Source: Halorubrum lacusprofundi ATCC 49239 (lineage in GTDB: Archaea; Halobacteriota; Halobacteria; Halobacteriales; Haloferacaceae). From it: 64,000 bases of DNA. The DNA lies in contig NC_012029.1 in assembly GCF_000022205.1 (NCBI RefSeq), positions 1,798,001 through 1,862,000 on the forward strand. Reading direction: 5' to 3'. This document shows, piece after piece, positions 1-8,411 of the stretch. The first letter of the stretch is position 1; each line of letters begins with the position of its first letter. The position numbers were made by a program, and so were the translations under genes. The notes beneath the pieces are model-generated. The model saw only the letters and a list, made by a program, of their open reading frames with translations, had not been told where the DNA came from and searched no databases.

Positions 1-1
1 C

Positions 2-1324
2 CTCCGCGAGGAGGCGTTCGACCTCCGGCTCCGCGAGCGCGAGGACGGCGCTTTCGAGCCCGTTTCCGAGGAGCCCGTCCCGGCGCCCGGCTGGGCGCCG
101 ACGGCACTGCCCGAGAACTACTCGTTCGCCTTAGAAGACCTGCTCGTCCGCGAGTTCGGCGCGAACTGGCACCGCGAGGAGTCGGGAGACAAACTGCGCG
201 AGGCGGTGCGTCGGCTGAAGGACGACTACCTCTACGGCAACGACGTGGCGTACGACCGGGTCGCGGCGCTCGGCTACGCGATCTACCACCTGCCCGCCTA
301 CTACGCGACGATCGGCTACGTCCTCGACGACCTCACCGAGAACGGGCTGCTCGACCGGACCCTCCGCGTCCTCGACGTGGGTGCGGGTGTCGGCGGTCCC
401 GCGCTCGGACTCCACGACTACCTCCCCGATGACGCCGTCGTCGACTACCACGCCGTCGAGCCGAGCGCAGCCGCCGACGTGCTCGACCGGATGCTCGACG
501 AGACGGGGCGGAACTTCCGGCCGACGATCCACGAGGAGACGGCGGAGTCCTTCTTTGGGATCGACGGCGGGGCAAAAAGCGGTGACAACGACCCCGACGA
601 GTTCGATCTGGTCGTGTTCGGGAACGTCCTCTCGGAGCTGGACGACCCGGTCGCAGTCGTCGAGGCGGCGCTCGGGCGGCTCGCGGACGACGGGAGCGTC
701 GTCGCGTTCGCGCCCGCCGACCGCAACACCGCCATGGGACTCCGAGAGGTGGAGCGCGCGGTCGCGACCCCCGAGACCGGCGTCGAGACGTACTCGCCCA
801 CGCTCCGGCTCTGGCCGGACGCGACCCCCTCGGACGGTGGGTGGTCATTCGACGTGGCCGACGACCTCGATATCCCGCCGTTCCAGCGCCGGCTCGACGA
901 GACCGCCGAGCGCGGCTCGACTGACGAGCCGGGCGAGTTCGTCAACGTCGACGTCCAGTTTGCGTACGCGATTCTCCGCCCGGACGGAAAACGACGGGTG
1001 GACGTGCAGGCGAACGACGGTCGCTGTGCGCGCATGGCCGACTCGGAGGAGCACGTCACCGACCGTGTGAACTACCTCGCCGTGAAGCTGAGTCACGACC
1101 TCAGCGACGGCGACAACGCCCTCTACCGCGTCGGTGACGGCTCGCAGACGGTGGATCACTACCTCGTCTGCACACGCGAGACCGTCCTCAACGACGACCT
1201 TCGAACCGCCGACTACGGCTCGGTCGTCTTCGTCGAGAACGGGCTCGTGCTCTGGAACGACGACGAGGGCGCGTACAACGTGGTCGTCGACGACGAGACG
1301 GTCGTCGATCTGGTTGCGCCCTGA
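2..1324 (+). CDS. Rsm22-like methyltransferase (5' truncated)
   Basis: The reading frame is open from base 2 with no start, so the N-terminus lies left of the window; about 440 residues are visible. The first in-frame ATG-like start at 206 falls inside the conserved region, so it is unlikely to be the true start. A SAM-binding motif I, VLDVGAGVGG, is encoded near 370-400, and a motif IV-like stretch, VVFGNVLSELDDP, near 613-650. This layout fits the Rsm22/METTL17 family, which associates with the small ribosomal subunit and is predicted to act on rRNA or in ribosome assembly. The substrate is inferred from family. No downstream partner is close: the next gene starts 230 bases later and has different base composition. 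Confidence 0.7.
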   Translation, partial: LREEAFDLRLREREDGAFEPVSEEPVPAPGWAPTALPENYSFALEDLLVREFGANWHREESGDKLREAVRRLKDDYLYGNDVAYDRVAALGYAIYHLPAYYATIGYVLDDLTENGLLDRTLRVLDVGAGVGGPALGLHDYLPDDAVVDYHAVEPSAAADVLDRMLDETGRNFRPTIHEETAESFFGIDGGAKSGDNDPDEFDLVVFGNVLSELDDPVAVVEAALGRLADDGSVVAFAPADRNTAMGLREVERAVATPETGVETYSPTLRLWPDATPSDGGWSFDVADDLDIPPFQRRLDETAERGSTDEPGEFVNVDVQFAYAILRPDGKRRVDVQANDGRCARMADSEEHVTDRVNYLAVKLSHDLSDGDNALYRVGDGSQTVDHYLVCTRETVLNDDLRTADYGSVVFVENGLVLWNDDEGAYNVVVDDETVVDLVAP

Positions 1325-1523
1325 GGGGGCCGCGAACATCACCGGGACGGCCACACTGCAACGAGGAAGCGGACGACGAGCAGTGCTGGACCGCCGGGAA
1401 GGTCGACTTGGAGGACAGAGGGCATTTAAATCCTGTTCAGACAACAGGAACAAAAAGATTGCTTCGAACGCGCACGTTGTGGTCTCACCTCTACTGCTAA
1501 TTCGGGCTGTACCAATGTGCATA

Positions 1524-1531
1524 CTTATAAG
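1524..1531 (+). promoter_or_regulatory. TATA box of the ZIP transporter gene
   Basis: CTTATAAG lies about 27 bases upstream of the ATG at 1556, the normal spacing for a leaderless haloarchaeal transcript. It falls inside the longer GTG-initiated version of the frame (from 1517), which argues for the ATG as the true start. Confidence 0.55.
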
Positions 1532-1555
1532 CACTATATCATTCAAAGGCAAGCA

Positions 1556-2410
1556 ATGACGCTTGAGCTTACGGAGATGTTTATCCAAGTCGTCGGGACA
1601 TCCCCGGTGATACAGGCACTCGCTGGGGGTATCATCATTGCCCTAATGAATCTCTTCGGTGCGTCGCTCATTCTCGTCTGGCGAGATCCGTCTGAACGGG
1701 CCCTCAATGGTCTGCTTGGATTCGCGGCCGGTGTAATGCTCGCAGCAGCCTTTACCAGCCTCATAATCCCTGGTATCGAAGAGTATTCTGGAGGGAACCC
1801 GGTTCCGACGCTTATCGGTGTGGGGATCGGCGCACTATTTCTCGATCGGGCGGACGCACTGGTTCCCCACGCACACTATCTTCTGACTGGCGCTCGTCGA
1901 ACGGACGCAGCGAAACCGAAGGAGACGCTCCCAGTCACTGACCAGCGGTTGGCCGGCGTCGTCCTGTTCATTTTAGCCATCACGCTGCATAACATCCCTG
2001 AAGGGTTAGCCGTTGGTGTCGGGTTCGGCGCAGCCGGGGGAAATCCGGCACAGCTCGGAAGCGCGCTGTCGTTGATGGTTGCGATCGGTCTCCAAAATAT
2101 TCCTGAGGGATTGGCTGTGTCTGTGGCAGCGGTAAACGCCGGCCTCGACCGTCGGCTGTACGCTGCAATCGCCGGTATCCGGGCCGGAGCCGTCGAGATC
2201 CCATTAGCGGTGCTGGGGGCTGTCGCCGTGGCGACAATCGAGCCGCTATTGCCATACGCAATGGGGTTCGCCGCTGGGGCGATGTTGTTCGTCATCTCTG
2301 ACGAAATCATCCCTGAGACCCACAGGAGTGGGTACGAACGCACAGCGACGCTCGGACTCATGGCGGGCGTCATCATTATGCTGTACTTGGATATCGCGTT
2401 AGCTAGTTGA
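1556..2410 (+). CDS. ZIP family divalent metal transporter
   Basis: Encodes 284 residues of a multi-span membrane protein. Two ZIP signature helices are visible: HNIPEGLAVGVGFG and, about 35 residues later, LQNIPEGLAVSV. Their His and Glu residues form the binuclear metal site of the family. A short charged loop lies before the first signature. The expected role is uptake or efflux of zinc or a related divalent ion across the cytoplasmic membrane. The start at 1556 is chosen because a TATA box sits 27 bases upstream. Codon use is clearly more A/T-rich than in neighbours (for example ATT, TTA and AGT codons), suggesting recent acquisition. Metal specificity cannot be read from the sequence. 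Confidence 0.85.
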   Translation: MTLELTEMFIQVVGTSPVIQALAGGIIIALMNLFGASLILVWRDPSERALNGLLGFAAGVMLAAAFTSLIIPGIEEYSGGNPVPTLIGVGIGALFLDRADALVPHAHYLLTGARRTDAAKPKETLPVTDQRLAGVVLFILAITLHNIPEGLAVGVGFGAAGGNPAQLGSALSLMVAIGLQNIPEGLAVSVAAVNAGLDRRLYAAIAGIRAGAVEIPLAVLGAVAVATIEPLLPYAMGFAAGAMLFVISDEIIPETHRSGYERTATLGLMAGVIIMLYLDIALAS

Positions 2411-2485
2411 TCGCTCCTTCTGGGGCTGCTTGTGCTGAACTCTACCTTGTGTCGGAGACGCCAACTGTGTCAGATAGCGGGTGTT

Positions 2486-3229
2486 TCAGCCGACCGGTTC
2501 GATCAGCTCCGGCGCGTCGACGGCGGGAGAGTTCACCCGCGTCGACACCGGGTGCGCGGTTAGCTCGTCGGCCGGATACGGGTCCAGTAGCGCGGCGGCC
2601 TCGTCGGGGGCACCGCGGAGCCACGTCGCCTCCTCGTCCGGTTCCAAGATCACCGCCATCCGGTGGTGGAGGTCGGCGACGAGATCGTTCGGCTCGGTCG
2701 TCACGATTGTGAACGTCTCTATGGGTCCGCCGCCGTCGTCTGAATCGTCGTCCTCGCCCGCCCCGCCGCCGAACGCTCCGAGTCCCGTCTGCGTCGTCTC
2801 CGGTTCGGGCGGCTCCCACCGCTCGTAGAGCCCCGCCATCGCGAACAGTCGATCGTCCTCGAAGGCGACGCGGTAGGGGGTTGTTCCGCCGCCGCCGCGG
2901 TTCACGTCACTGTCGGGACCGCCCCCATCGACCCACTCGTAGAACCCGTCCGCGGGGACGAGACACCGCCGCCGCTCGAAGGCGTCGGCGAAACTCCGCT
3001 TCTCGCTGACCGTCTCCGCGCGGGCGTTGATCAGGTCGAACGACTCGTCGGCCCACGAGGGGGTCAGTCCCCATTCCATCCGCGTCGCGACGGTCGGGTC
3101 CTCGTCAGCGATCACCGGGAGGTCCTGCCCGGGCGCGCAGTTGTACCTCGGCTCGACGCCCGCGAAGTCGGCGTCGAATCGGGCTTCGAGGTCGGTAGCG
3201 GGAGTAAAGAGGGTGTAGCGGCCGCACAT
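2486..3229 (-). CDS. SOS response-associated peptidase, YedK/HMCES type
   Basis: Encodes 247 residues. The mature N-terminus is MCGRYTL, with the catalytic Cys2 that becomes residue 2 after Met removal and crosslinks to abasic sites in single-stranded DNA. The conserved Asn (NARAETVSEK), Glu (GFYEWV) and His (HHRMAVIL) of the SRAP active site are all present. Longer in-frame starts upstream are rejected because they would bury Cys2. A Gly/Glu/Asp-rich insert sits in the middle, a common halophile elaboration. The product should shield abasic sites during replication. A TTTAAG-type TATA element lies about 28 bases upstream, and the gene is divergent from the nuclease gene at 3342. Confidence 0.9.
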   Translation of the reverse strand: MCGRYTLFTPATDLEARFDADFAGVEPRYNCAPGQDLPVIADEDPTVATRMEWGLTPSWADESFDLINARAETVSEKRSFADAFERRRCLVPADGFYEWVDGGGPDSDVNRGGGGTTPYRVAFEDDRLFAMAGLYERWEPPEPETTQTGLGAFGGGAGEDDDSDDGGGPIETFTIVTTEPNDLVADLHHRMAVILEPDEEATWLRGAPDEAAALLDPYPADELTAHPVSTRVNSPAVDAPELIEPVG

Positions 3230-3341
3230 GGATACGGTCGGTTGGGGCCAGTGATACTTAAACGCCGCTCGGGCGGAATTGGCCGCGGGACACGCCGCCG
3301 CCTCCCGTCGGGTTTTTGCCCGCGCGTCGCCGCGGTCAGGT

Positions 3342-4106
3342 ATGCGCATCGAGAACAGCTTCATCCCGGTCGAAGGGGTCGGCGAGACGACGGAGCGTCG
3401 GATCTGGCGCGAGGGCGTCACCACGTGGGAGTCGTTCGACCCCGCCGTCGACGTCGCGGGCGTCGGCTCGACCACTGCCGACCGGATCGAGTCGTTCATC
3501 GCCGAGGCGCTGACGCACCTCGACGACGGCGACTCCGCTTACTTCGACCGCACCTTCCCCAGCGGGGAGCGCTGGCGGCTCTACGAGAACTTCCGCGAGG
3601 AGACCTGCTTTTTCGACATCGAGACGACCGGCCTCGACGAACACCGCGATCGGGTGACGACGGTGAGCTTCCACCGGGACGGGGAGACGACCACGCTCGT
3701 CGCCGGCGAGGATCTCACCGCGGAGCGGCTCCGCGAGCAGTTCGCCGACGCCAGCCTGCTCGCGACGTTCAACGGCGCCCGGTTCGATGTTCCCTTCCTC
3801 GAGACCGCCTTCGACATCGAGATCGACACGCCCCACCTCGATCTCATGTACCCCTGCAAGCGGATCGGACTCTCTGGAGGGCTGAAGCCGATCGAGAAGG
3901 AAATCGGGATCGAGCGCGACCGCCCGGACCTCTCGGGCCGGGACGCCGTCCGGCTCTGGCGCGAGTACGAACGCGGCGACGACGACGCGCTCGATACCTT
4001 GGTCTCGTACAACCGCGAGGACACGAAGAACCTCCGGACCCTCGCAGACACCGTCACCGAGACGCTCCACGAGGACGTGTTCGTCGGCGAAACTGTTGAG
4101 CGGTAG
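3342..4106 (+). CDS. HhH + RNase H-like (DEDD) nuclease, YprB type
   Basis: Encodes 254 residues. Residues about 5-55 resemble tandem helix-hairpin-helix DNA-binding motifs (PVEGVGETTERRIW and DVAGVGSTTADRI). They are followed by a 3'-5' exonuclease fold with the DxE motif FFDIETTGLD at residues 91-99, the FNGARFDVPFLE motif about 60 residues on, and a final YNREDTKNL motif. These are the four acidic DEDD residues. The ATG at 3342 is preferred to the frame start at 3279 because the extra peptide is low-complexity and overlaps the divergent promoter region. It is predicted to trim DNA or RNA ends. Divergence from a DNA-repair gene is suggestive only. Confidence 0.8.
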   Translation: MRIENSFIPVEGVGETTERRIWREGVTTWESFDPAVDVAGVGSTTADRIESFIAEALTHLDDGDSAYFDRTFPSGERWRLYENFREETCFFDIETTGLDEHRDRVTTVSFHRDGETTTLVAGEDLTAERLREQFADASLLATFNGARFDVPFLETAFDIEIDTPHLDLMYPCKRIGLSGGLKPIEKEIGIERDRPDLSGRDAVRLWREYERGDDDALDTLVSYNREDTKNLRTLADTVTETLHEDVFVGETVER

Positions 4107-4153
4107 TCTCGGTCGGCATCCACTTATAAATATCCGCTTATAAACGTCTCCGG

Positions 4154-5242
4154 CTACGTCGCTTCCGCGTCCACGTCTGGTTCCTCGGTGTCGGGGCTCT
4201 CGACATCTGACCCTCCGGAGTCTGATTCTTCGACGCCGGACTCGTCGGAGTCCGACTCCTCGCCGTCCGCGGAGTCGTCGCCGTCGGACGTCCCGTCCTC
4301 GTCGGATAGTTCGTCGGCGTCTGTCTCGCCGATCTCGTCGGCATCGCCCTCGTCTTCGCCGGCATCATCGCTCTCAGTCTCGCCCTCACCTTCGTCGCCA
4401 TCGCCGGTTTCTTGAACGAGTTTCATCTCGCCGCGAGCGCGGAGGGTGCCGTCGATCTCGGCGCCGTCGTGAACGACGAGATCGCCGGCGGAGACGTCGC
4501 CGAGCACGCGGGCGCCGGCTTCGACCGTGACGGTTCCGCCGCGAGTAGTGACGTCGCCGTGGATCGTCGTGTCCGCGCCGACTGTGATCCCCTCTCGGGC
4601 GCGCAGGGAGCCGAACACCTCGTTGCGCTCGCCGACGCGGATCGACTCCGCGCGGAGGTTGCCGTGGAGCCGACAGTCGTCGCCGACGCTCGCGGGCGTC
4701 GAAACGCGCCACGCGTCGTCGGAAATCTCGGCGCTACGCGGGACCAGCAGGGGGTCACGCACGTCTTCGCCGTCGGCGAGCGCCTCCGCCAGGTTGTCGG
4801 CCGCGTCGGTCTCGCCGAGCCGCAGGAGCTGAGAGAGGACGATGAAGTAGAAGACGAGGGTGGGGACGGGGTTGCGGATGACGATCCACCCGTTCGCCTC
4901 GAACCCCTCCTCGATCGTCACGTCGTCGCCGATGTCGAGGTCGCCGGAGACCATCAGTCGACCGGTGACGGTCACCCGCTCGCCGAGGTACGCGTCCTCG
5001 CCGACGAGGACGTTGCCGTCGACGGAACACCACGTGTCGAGCCGGCAGTCGCCCTCGGCCTCGATGTCGTTTTCGACGCTCACACGCTCGCCGAGCGCGA
5101 CGTTGCGCCCGCGGAGCCCGAACTCCACGGTCGACTGGCTGCCGACGAGCACGTCGCCGTCGGTGACGAGGTCGTGCTCCTCGACGGTCGTCCCGGATGG
5201 GACGGCGAGCTCCTCTATCGGACCGCCTCCCCTCAGCGACAC
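4154..5242 (-). CDS. Bactofilin-like polymer-forming membrane protein
   Basis: Encodes 362 residues from GTG 5242. Two blocks of short beta-helix repeats with G-D/G-x-V periodicity flank one hydrophobic segment (VPTLVFYFIVLSQLL) that looks like a membrane anchor. The last 90 or so residues are nearly all Asp, Glu, Ser and Gly. The repeats match the bactofilin/CcmA fold, which builds non-polar filaments. Halophilic archaea use related proteins (halofilins) in cell shape, but I cannot assign this one to a named member. The start is placed at 5242 because a TATA box on the minus strand (5266-5271) lies 26 bases upstream and inside the longer frame. The gene converges with the nuclease gene. Confidence 0.72.
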   Translation of the reverse strand: MSLRGGGPIEELAVPSGTTVEEHDLVTDGDVLVGSQSTVEFGLRGRNVALGERVSVENDIEAEGDCRLDTWCSVDGNVLVGEDAYLGERVTVTGRLMVSGDLDIGDDVTIEEGFEANGWIVIRNPVPTLVFYFIVLSQLLRLGETDAADNLAEALADGEDVRDPLLVPRSAEISDDAWRVSTPASVGDDCRLHGNLRAESIRVGERNEVFGSLRAREGITVGADTTIHGDVTTRGGTVTVEAGARVLGDVSAGDLVVHDGAEIDGTLRARGEMKLVQETGDGDEGEGETESDDAGEDEGDADEIGETDADELSDEDGTSDGDDSADGEESDSDESGVEESDSGGSDVESPDTEEPDVDAEAT

Positions 5243-5265
5243 ACCGAGAGAACTCTCTCCGTCCG

Positions 5266-5272
5266 TATAAAC
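5266..5272 (-). promoter_or_regulatory. TATA box of the bactofilin-like gene
   Basis: TTTATAC read on the minus strand, 26 bases upstream of the GTG at 5242. It overlaps codons of the longer open frame (start 5347), so that longer frame is probably not translated. Confidence 0.5.
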
Positions 5273-5418
5273 CGTGTGGGGTCGTCCGACGCTCGTCGGA
5301 CGGACGCGAGCGCTTCGTTGTCGTCGCGCTCGTACCGCCAGCGCCATCGAGTGTGCGACCCGTTGCCGAACCGTCGCGGTGTCACTACCCTTTTGAGGCC
5401 GGCGCTGAAGGGTTATAC

Positions 5419-5601
5419 ATGGGATTTGGATCGTACGACGAGAGCGAGCAGAAAGACCAGGACGTAGACACCGATGACGACAACGCCGTGAATGTCCACG
5501 AAAACGACCACGACGGCGAGGTCACCATCGAGGGCGGCGCGTCGACCGACGACCTCGTCGGGCGCCTCTCGGAGATGAAAGACGACGAAGACGACGAGTA
5601 A
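5419..5601 (+). CDS. Small acidic haloarchaeal protein (DUF5786-like)
   Basis: Encodes 60 residues beginning MGFGSYDESEQ and ending in an Asp/Glu run. About a third of residues are acidic and there is no Cys, signal or membrane segment. The N-terminal motif and size match, from memory, the haloarchaeal family DUF5786, whose function is unknown. The ATG at 5419 is chosen because the longer frame from 5197 reads antisense through the bactofilin-like gene. A TTTTGA element about 25 bases upstream may serve as its promoter. It lies in the same direction as the next small gene but about 90 bases separate them, so they may be separate transcripts. Confidence 0.75.
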   Translation: MGFGSYDESEQKDQDVDTDDDNAVNVHENDHDGEVTIEGGASTDDLVGRLSEMKDDEDDE

Positions 5602-5692
5602 GTCATCTGTCGTTGAACGCGGAAGCGCAGTTTTTCCGGTAGATCGCCGCCGTGTCACGCCCCTTTTACCCGGTCGCGGCCTACCCAGCCCC

Positions 5693-5890
5693 ATGAGTAC
5701 CGATCTGACGTTCACCGACGACGGCGTCGACGTCGTCTACGAGGGCACCGAGTTCGAACTTGAAAAAGACCTGATCGAGGAGGCGACGGGCAAGGGGTAC
5801 CGCGACGTCACCGACCACGAAGTGTTACAGATCGTGGCCAAAGAGCCCGCCCTCGACGGCGAGCCGGTGCGGATCGGCGACGTGCTGTAG
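5693..5890 (+). CDS. Small conserved haloarchaeal protein (DUF5800-like)
   Basis: Encodes 65 residues: a mixed beta/alpha protein with the motif VVYEGTEFELEKDLIEEATGK and a C-terminal VRIGDVL. No catalytic signature, metal ligands or membrane segment can be seen. It matches my recollection of the haloarchaeal family DUF5800, of unknown function. The start codon has a T-rich stretch (CCCCTTTTACC) about 28 bases upstream, consistent with a leaderless transcript. It is flanked by another tiny acidic protein gene, a common pattern in haloarchaeal core regions. Existence as a gene is well supported by codon use; the role is not known. Confidence 0.75.
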   Translation: MSTDLTFTDDGVDVVYEGTEFELEKDLIEEATGKGYRDVTDHEVLQIVAKEPALDGEPVRIGDVL

Positions 5891-5993
5891 GTCGCCGTGT
5901 CCGAGCCGCGGGATCTGTGACGGATCCGAGGGGAGTGCGACCGACTCGGTGTCGATACGGTACGATTTTACGAGTCCGTAGGGTTGAGCAAGT

Positions 5994-7177
5994 ATGAATC
6001 CGAGAGACGCCGTCTCAGCGCTCGTCGGCTCGAAGATCAGGGTCGCGCTCCTCGCGGTGCTCGTCCTCGGTGGGGCCATCGGCGGGGGCTTCGCCGCCGG
6101 GGCACTCGGCGTGCCGAGCGTCGCCGCCATCGACAACACCTTCGGCGACGTGACCAACGAGACCACGGCGATCGAAACGGATCTGGTCGTTTCGAACCCG
6201 AACCCCGCGGGATCGGGCTCGACGACGTCTCGGTGAACTACACGGTCTCGATGAACGATATCCAGATGGCGCAGGGCGGCCGGGAGGGTGTGCGCGTCGG
6301 CACCGGGAACTCCACGCTGGGACTCGAAACGCAGCTGCGGAACGAGGAGATTCCGCCGTGGTGGGTGAGCCACGTCCGCAACGGCGAGCGCACGACTCTC
6401 GACATCGATGCGACCGCGACCTCGGGCCGGCTCGGACGGAGCGTGGACTTCTCGCGGAGCCGCGAGATCCAGACGGATCTGCTCGGCGCCTTCAACTCCG
6501 ACGAGACGCGACCGGTGAACGCCGACAGCCCGCTGACGAGCGATCCCGTCCTCTACGTCAACGAAACGCGGGGCGAGTGGGGGAGCGTCAGCGAGTCGGA
6601 GACGCCGATCGAGATGGCGTTTACGGTGTACAACCCGAACATCGAGCCCTACGTGGTGACGGAGATCGGCTACGACATCACGATGAACGGGGTGGAGATG
6701 GGGTCGGGCCAGACCGATGAGGGATACAGCATCCCCTCGTACAGCACCGAGACGGTCGAGTTCACGACGGCGCTCCAGAACCGACACCTCGACGACTGGT
6801 GGGTCACCCACCTCGACGAAGAGGTCCGCGGGCACCAGGTGACCGGACTCCGGATCGAGTTTTACGCCGTGATCGAGTTCCCGACCGGCGAGGAGGCCAC
6901 CATTCCGCTGGATGCGCTCACCTACGAGGAGACGATCGAGACGGAAATCTTCGACGAGGGTAACGACGTGCGAAACGCCAGCGAGTCGTCGGAGGACGGG
7001 TCAGACGACGGCGGTGACGGAGACGACGGCGGCGAGACTTCGGACGGAACAACCAACGGCGGCAACACGACCGACGGCGGAAACGAAACGGACGACGGCA
7101 ACACCACCGAAAACGGAACCGATGACGGGACGGAGAACGGAACCGACGACGGCGACGACGGGGTTTTGCCGTTATAA
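5994..7177 (+). pseudogene. LEA14-type secreted/membrane protein gene, frameshifted
   Basis: The N-terminal part (ATG 5994) encodes a hydrophobic anchor (VALLAVLVLGGAIGGGFAAG) and a mature region ending LVVSNPNPAG. It then runs into a stop at 6234. The +2 frame continues with the expected sequence (IGLDDVSVNYTVSMN) through two LEA14/WHy-type beta domains and a Gly/Asp/Asn/Thr-rich acidic tail to 7177. Restoring one G in the run at 6209-6211 rejoins the frames, so a single-base deletion separates them. LEA type 2 domains occur in desiccation-linked proteins. Either this is a fresh pseudogene or a sequencing/assembly error. Its 3' end overlaps the convergent aminotransferase gene by 6 bases. 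Confidence 0.75.
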
Positions 7178-8269
7178 TACGTCGCCCAGTGCGTCCATCG
7201 CCTCGTCGACCCGACTGATCCGTGCGTTGTGTCCCATGTGACCGATCCGCAGGATGTCGTCCGCCAGCTCTCCGAGCCCGGTCGCGACGAGCACGTCGCG
7301 CTCCTCGCGGAGCCGACGCTGCAGCTCCTCGGCCCGTCCGGGCACGTGAAACGCGGTCACCGTCGGCGAGCTTCGCTCCGGGGCCGGGTACGGCTCCAGC
7401 CCCAGTTCCGCGCCGCGCTCGCGACACCGCGTCGCGGCCGCCCGGTGTCGCTCCCGAACCGCATCGAGTCCCTCCTCTACGAGCAGCCCGAGCGCCGCGT
7501 CGAGCGCCACGACCTCGGTCGTAAGGTGGGTGTACGGGAACCCCTCTGCAGTGTCTCGCCACGGGAGGAAATTTGTGTACAGCGAATGCGGGTCCCGCTC
7601 CTCCATCGCCGCCCACGCGCGGTCGCTGATCGCGGCGGTAGTGAGCCCCGGCGGCGCGCTGAAGCACTTCTGAGAGGCGCCGAGACAGACGTCGATCCGT
7701 CCTGTCGGCACCCGGACGCCGCCGAGCGACGAGACGGCGTCGACGACGGTGAGGATCTCCTCGTCGGCCTCATCGAGGAGGTCGAGCGCGGGCCCGAGGT
7801 CGTTGAGCGTCCCTGTCGGCGTTTCGCAGTGAACCATCGTCGCGAGGTCGAACTCGCGGTCGTCGTCCGCGAGGACCGACTCCAACTCCGCGAGCGGGAG
7901 GGAGTCGTCGTAGTCTGCCGAAACCAACGTCGCCTCGCCGCCGTAGTCCGCGACGAAGTCGGCGAAACCGTCGCCGTAGAGGCCATTCGAGAGACACAGC
8001 ACCTCGGTCCCGGGCTCGACCAGCGAGGCGATCGCGGCCTCGAGTCCCAGGATTCCCTCGCCGCCGGGGACGACGATGTCGCGTGTCGACGCCGCGGAAT
8101 CACCCCCAGTGTCACCGTCCGAATCGACTCCGTACACCGTCGCCAGCCGGTCGGTCAATCGGTTGTAGATCCCGTGGAATGCGGGGTCCACGTCGGGGTT
8201 TATGAGTTCGCGGCTCATCGTGTCGCGGACAGAGGCGGGGACCGCGGTGGGTCCCGGCGTCATGAGCAT
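7172..8269 (-). CDS. Class V aminotransferase (serine-pyruvate/alanine-glyoxylate type)
   Basis: Encodes 365 residues of a fold-type I PLP enzyme. The N-terminal signature MTPGPTAVP is typical of the alanine-glyoxylate/serine-pyruvate branch. The PLP-binding lysine is Lys201 in LGASQKCFSAPPG, and the preceding Asp in VVDAVSSLGG contacts the cofactor nitrogen. It probably moves an amino group between alanine or serine and a 2-oxo acid, in the cytoplasm; the exact substrates are not shown. Start: ATG at 8269, or ATG at 8263 which gives the same core. It stands alone, convergent with the LEA14-type gene. Confidence 0.87.
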   Translation of the reverse strand: MLMTPGPTAVPASVRDTMSRELINPDVDPAFHGIYNRLTDRLATVYGVDSDGDTGGDSAASTRDIVVPGGEGILGLEAAIASLVEPGTEVLCLSNGLYGDGFADFVADYGGEATLVSADYDDSLPLAELESVLADDDREFDLATMVHCETPTGTLNDLGPALDLLDEADEEILTVVDAVSSLGGVRVPTGRIDVCLGASQKCFSAPPGLTTAAISDRAWAAMEERDPHSLYTNFLPWRDTAEGFPYTHLTTEVVALDAALGLLVEEGLDAVRERHRAAATRCRERGAELGLEPYPAPERSSPTVTAFHVPGRAEELQRRLREERDVLVATGLGELADDILRIGHMGHNARISRVDEAMDALGDVL

Positions 8270-8411
8270 ACGCCGTCACCGGGTTCCACCGGTATAAGCG
8301 CGCCGTCGTCGATCGCTCCTGTCGACCTCCCGTCGTGGTCACGAGTAGCGTGCTTCGAACTGCCACCCTGCCGATACGTTAATAGGGTTCTGTCGCTTCG
8401 GTTGGGCCATA

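Noticed and set aside
4107-4153. Two TATA-like CTTATAAA elements between convergent genes
   Set aside because: Both flanking genes end here, so there is nothing for these to drive; more likely AT-rich termination sequence.
4188-4415. Ser-rich ORF on the plus strand
   Set aside because: It is the complement of the acidic tail of the bactofilin-like gene.
4412-5467. 351-codon ORF on the plus strand
   Set aside because: Antisense to the bactofilin-like gene; no independent motif.
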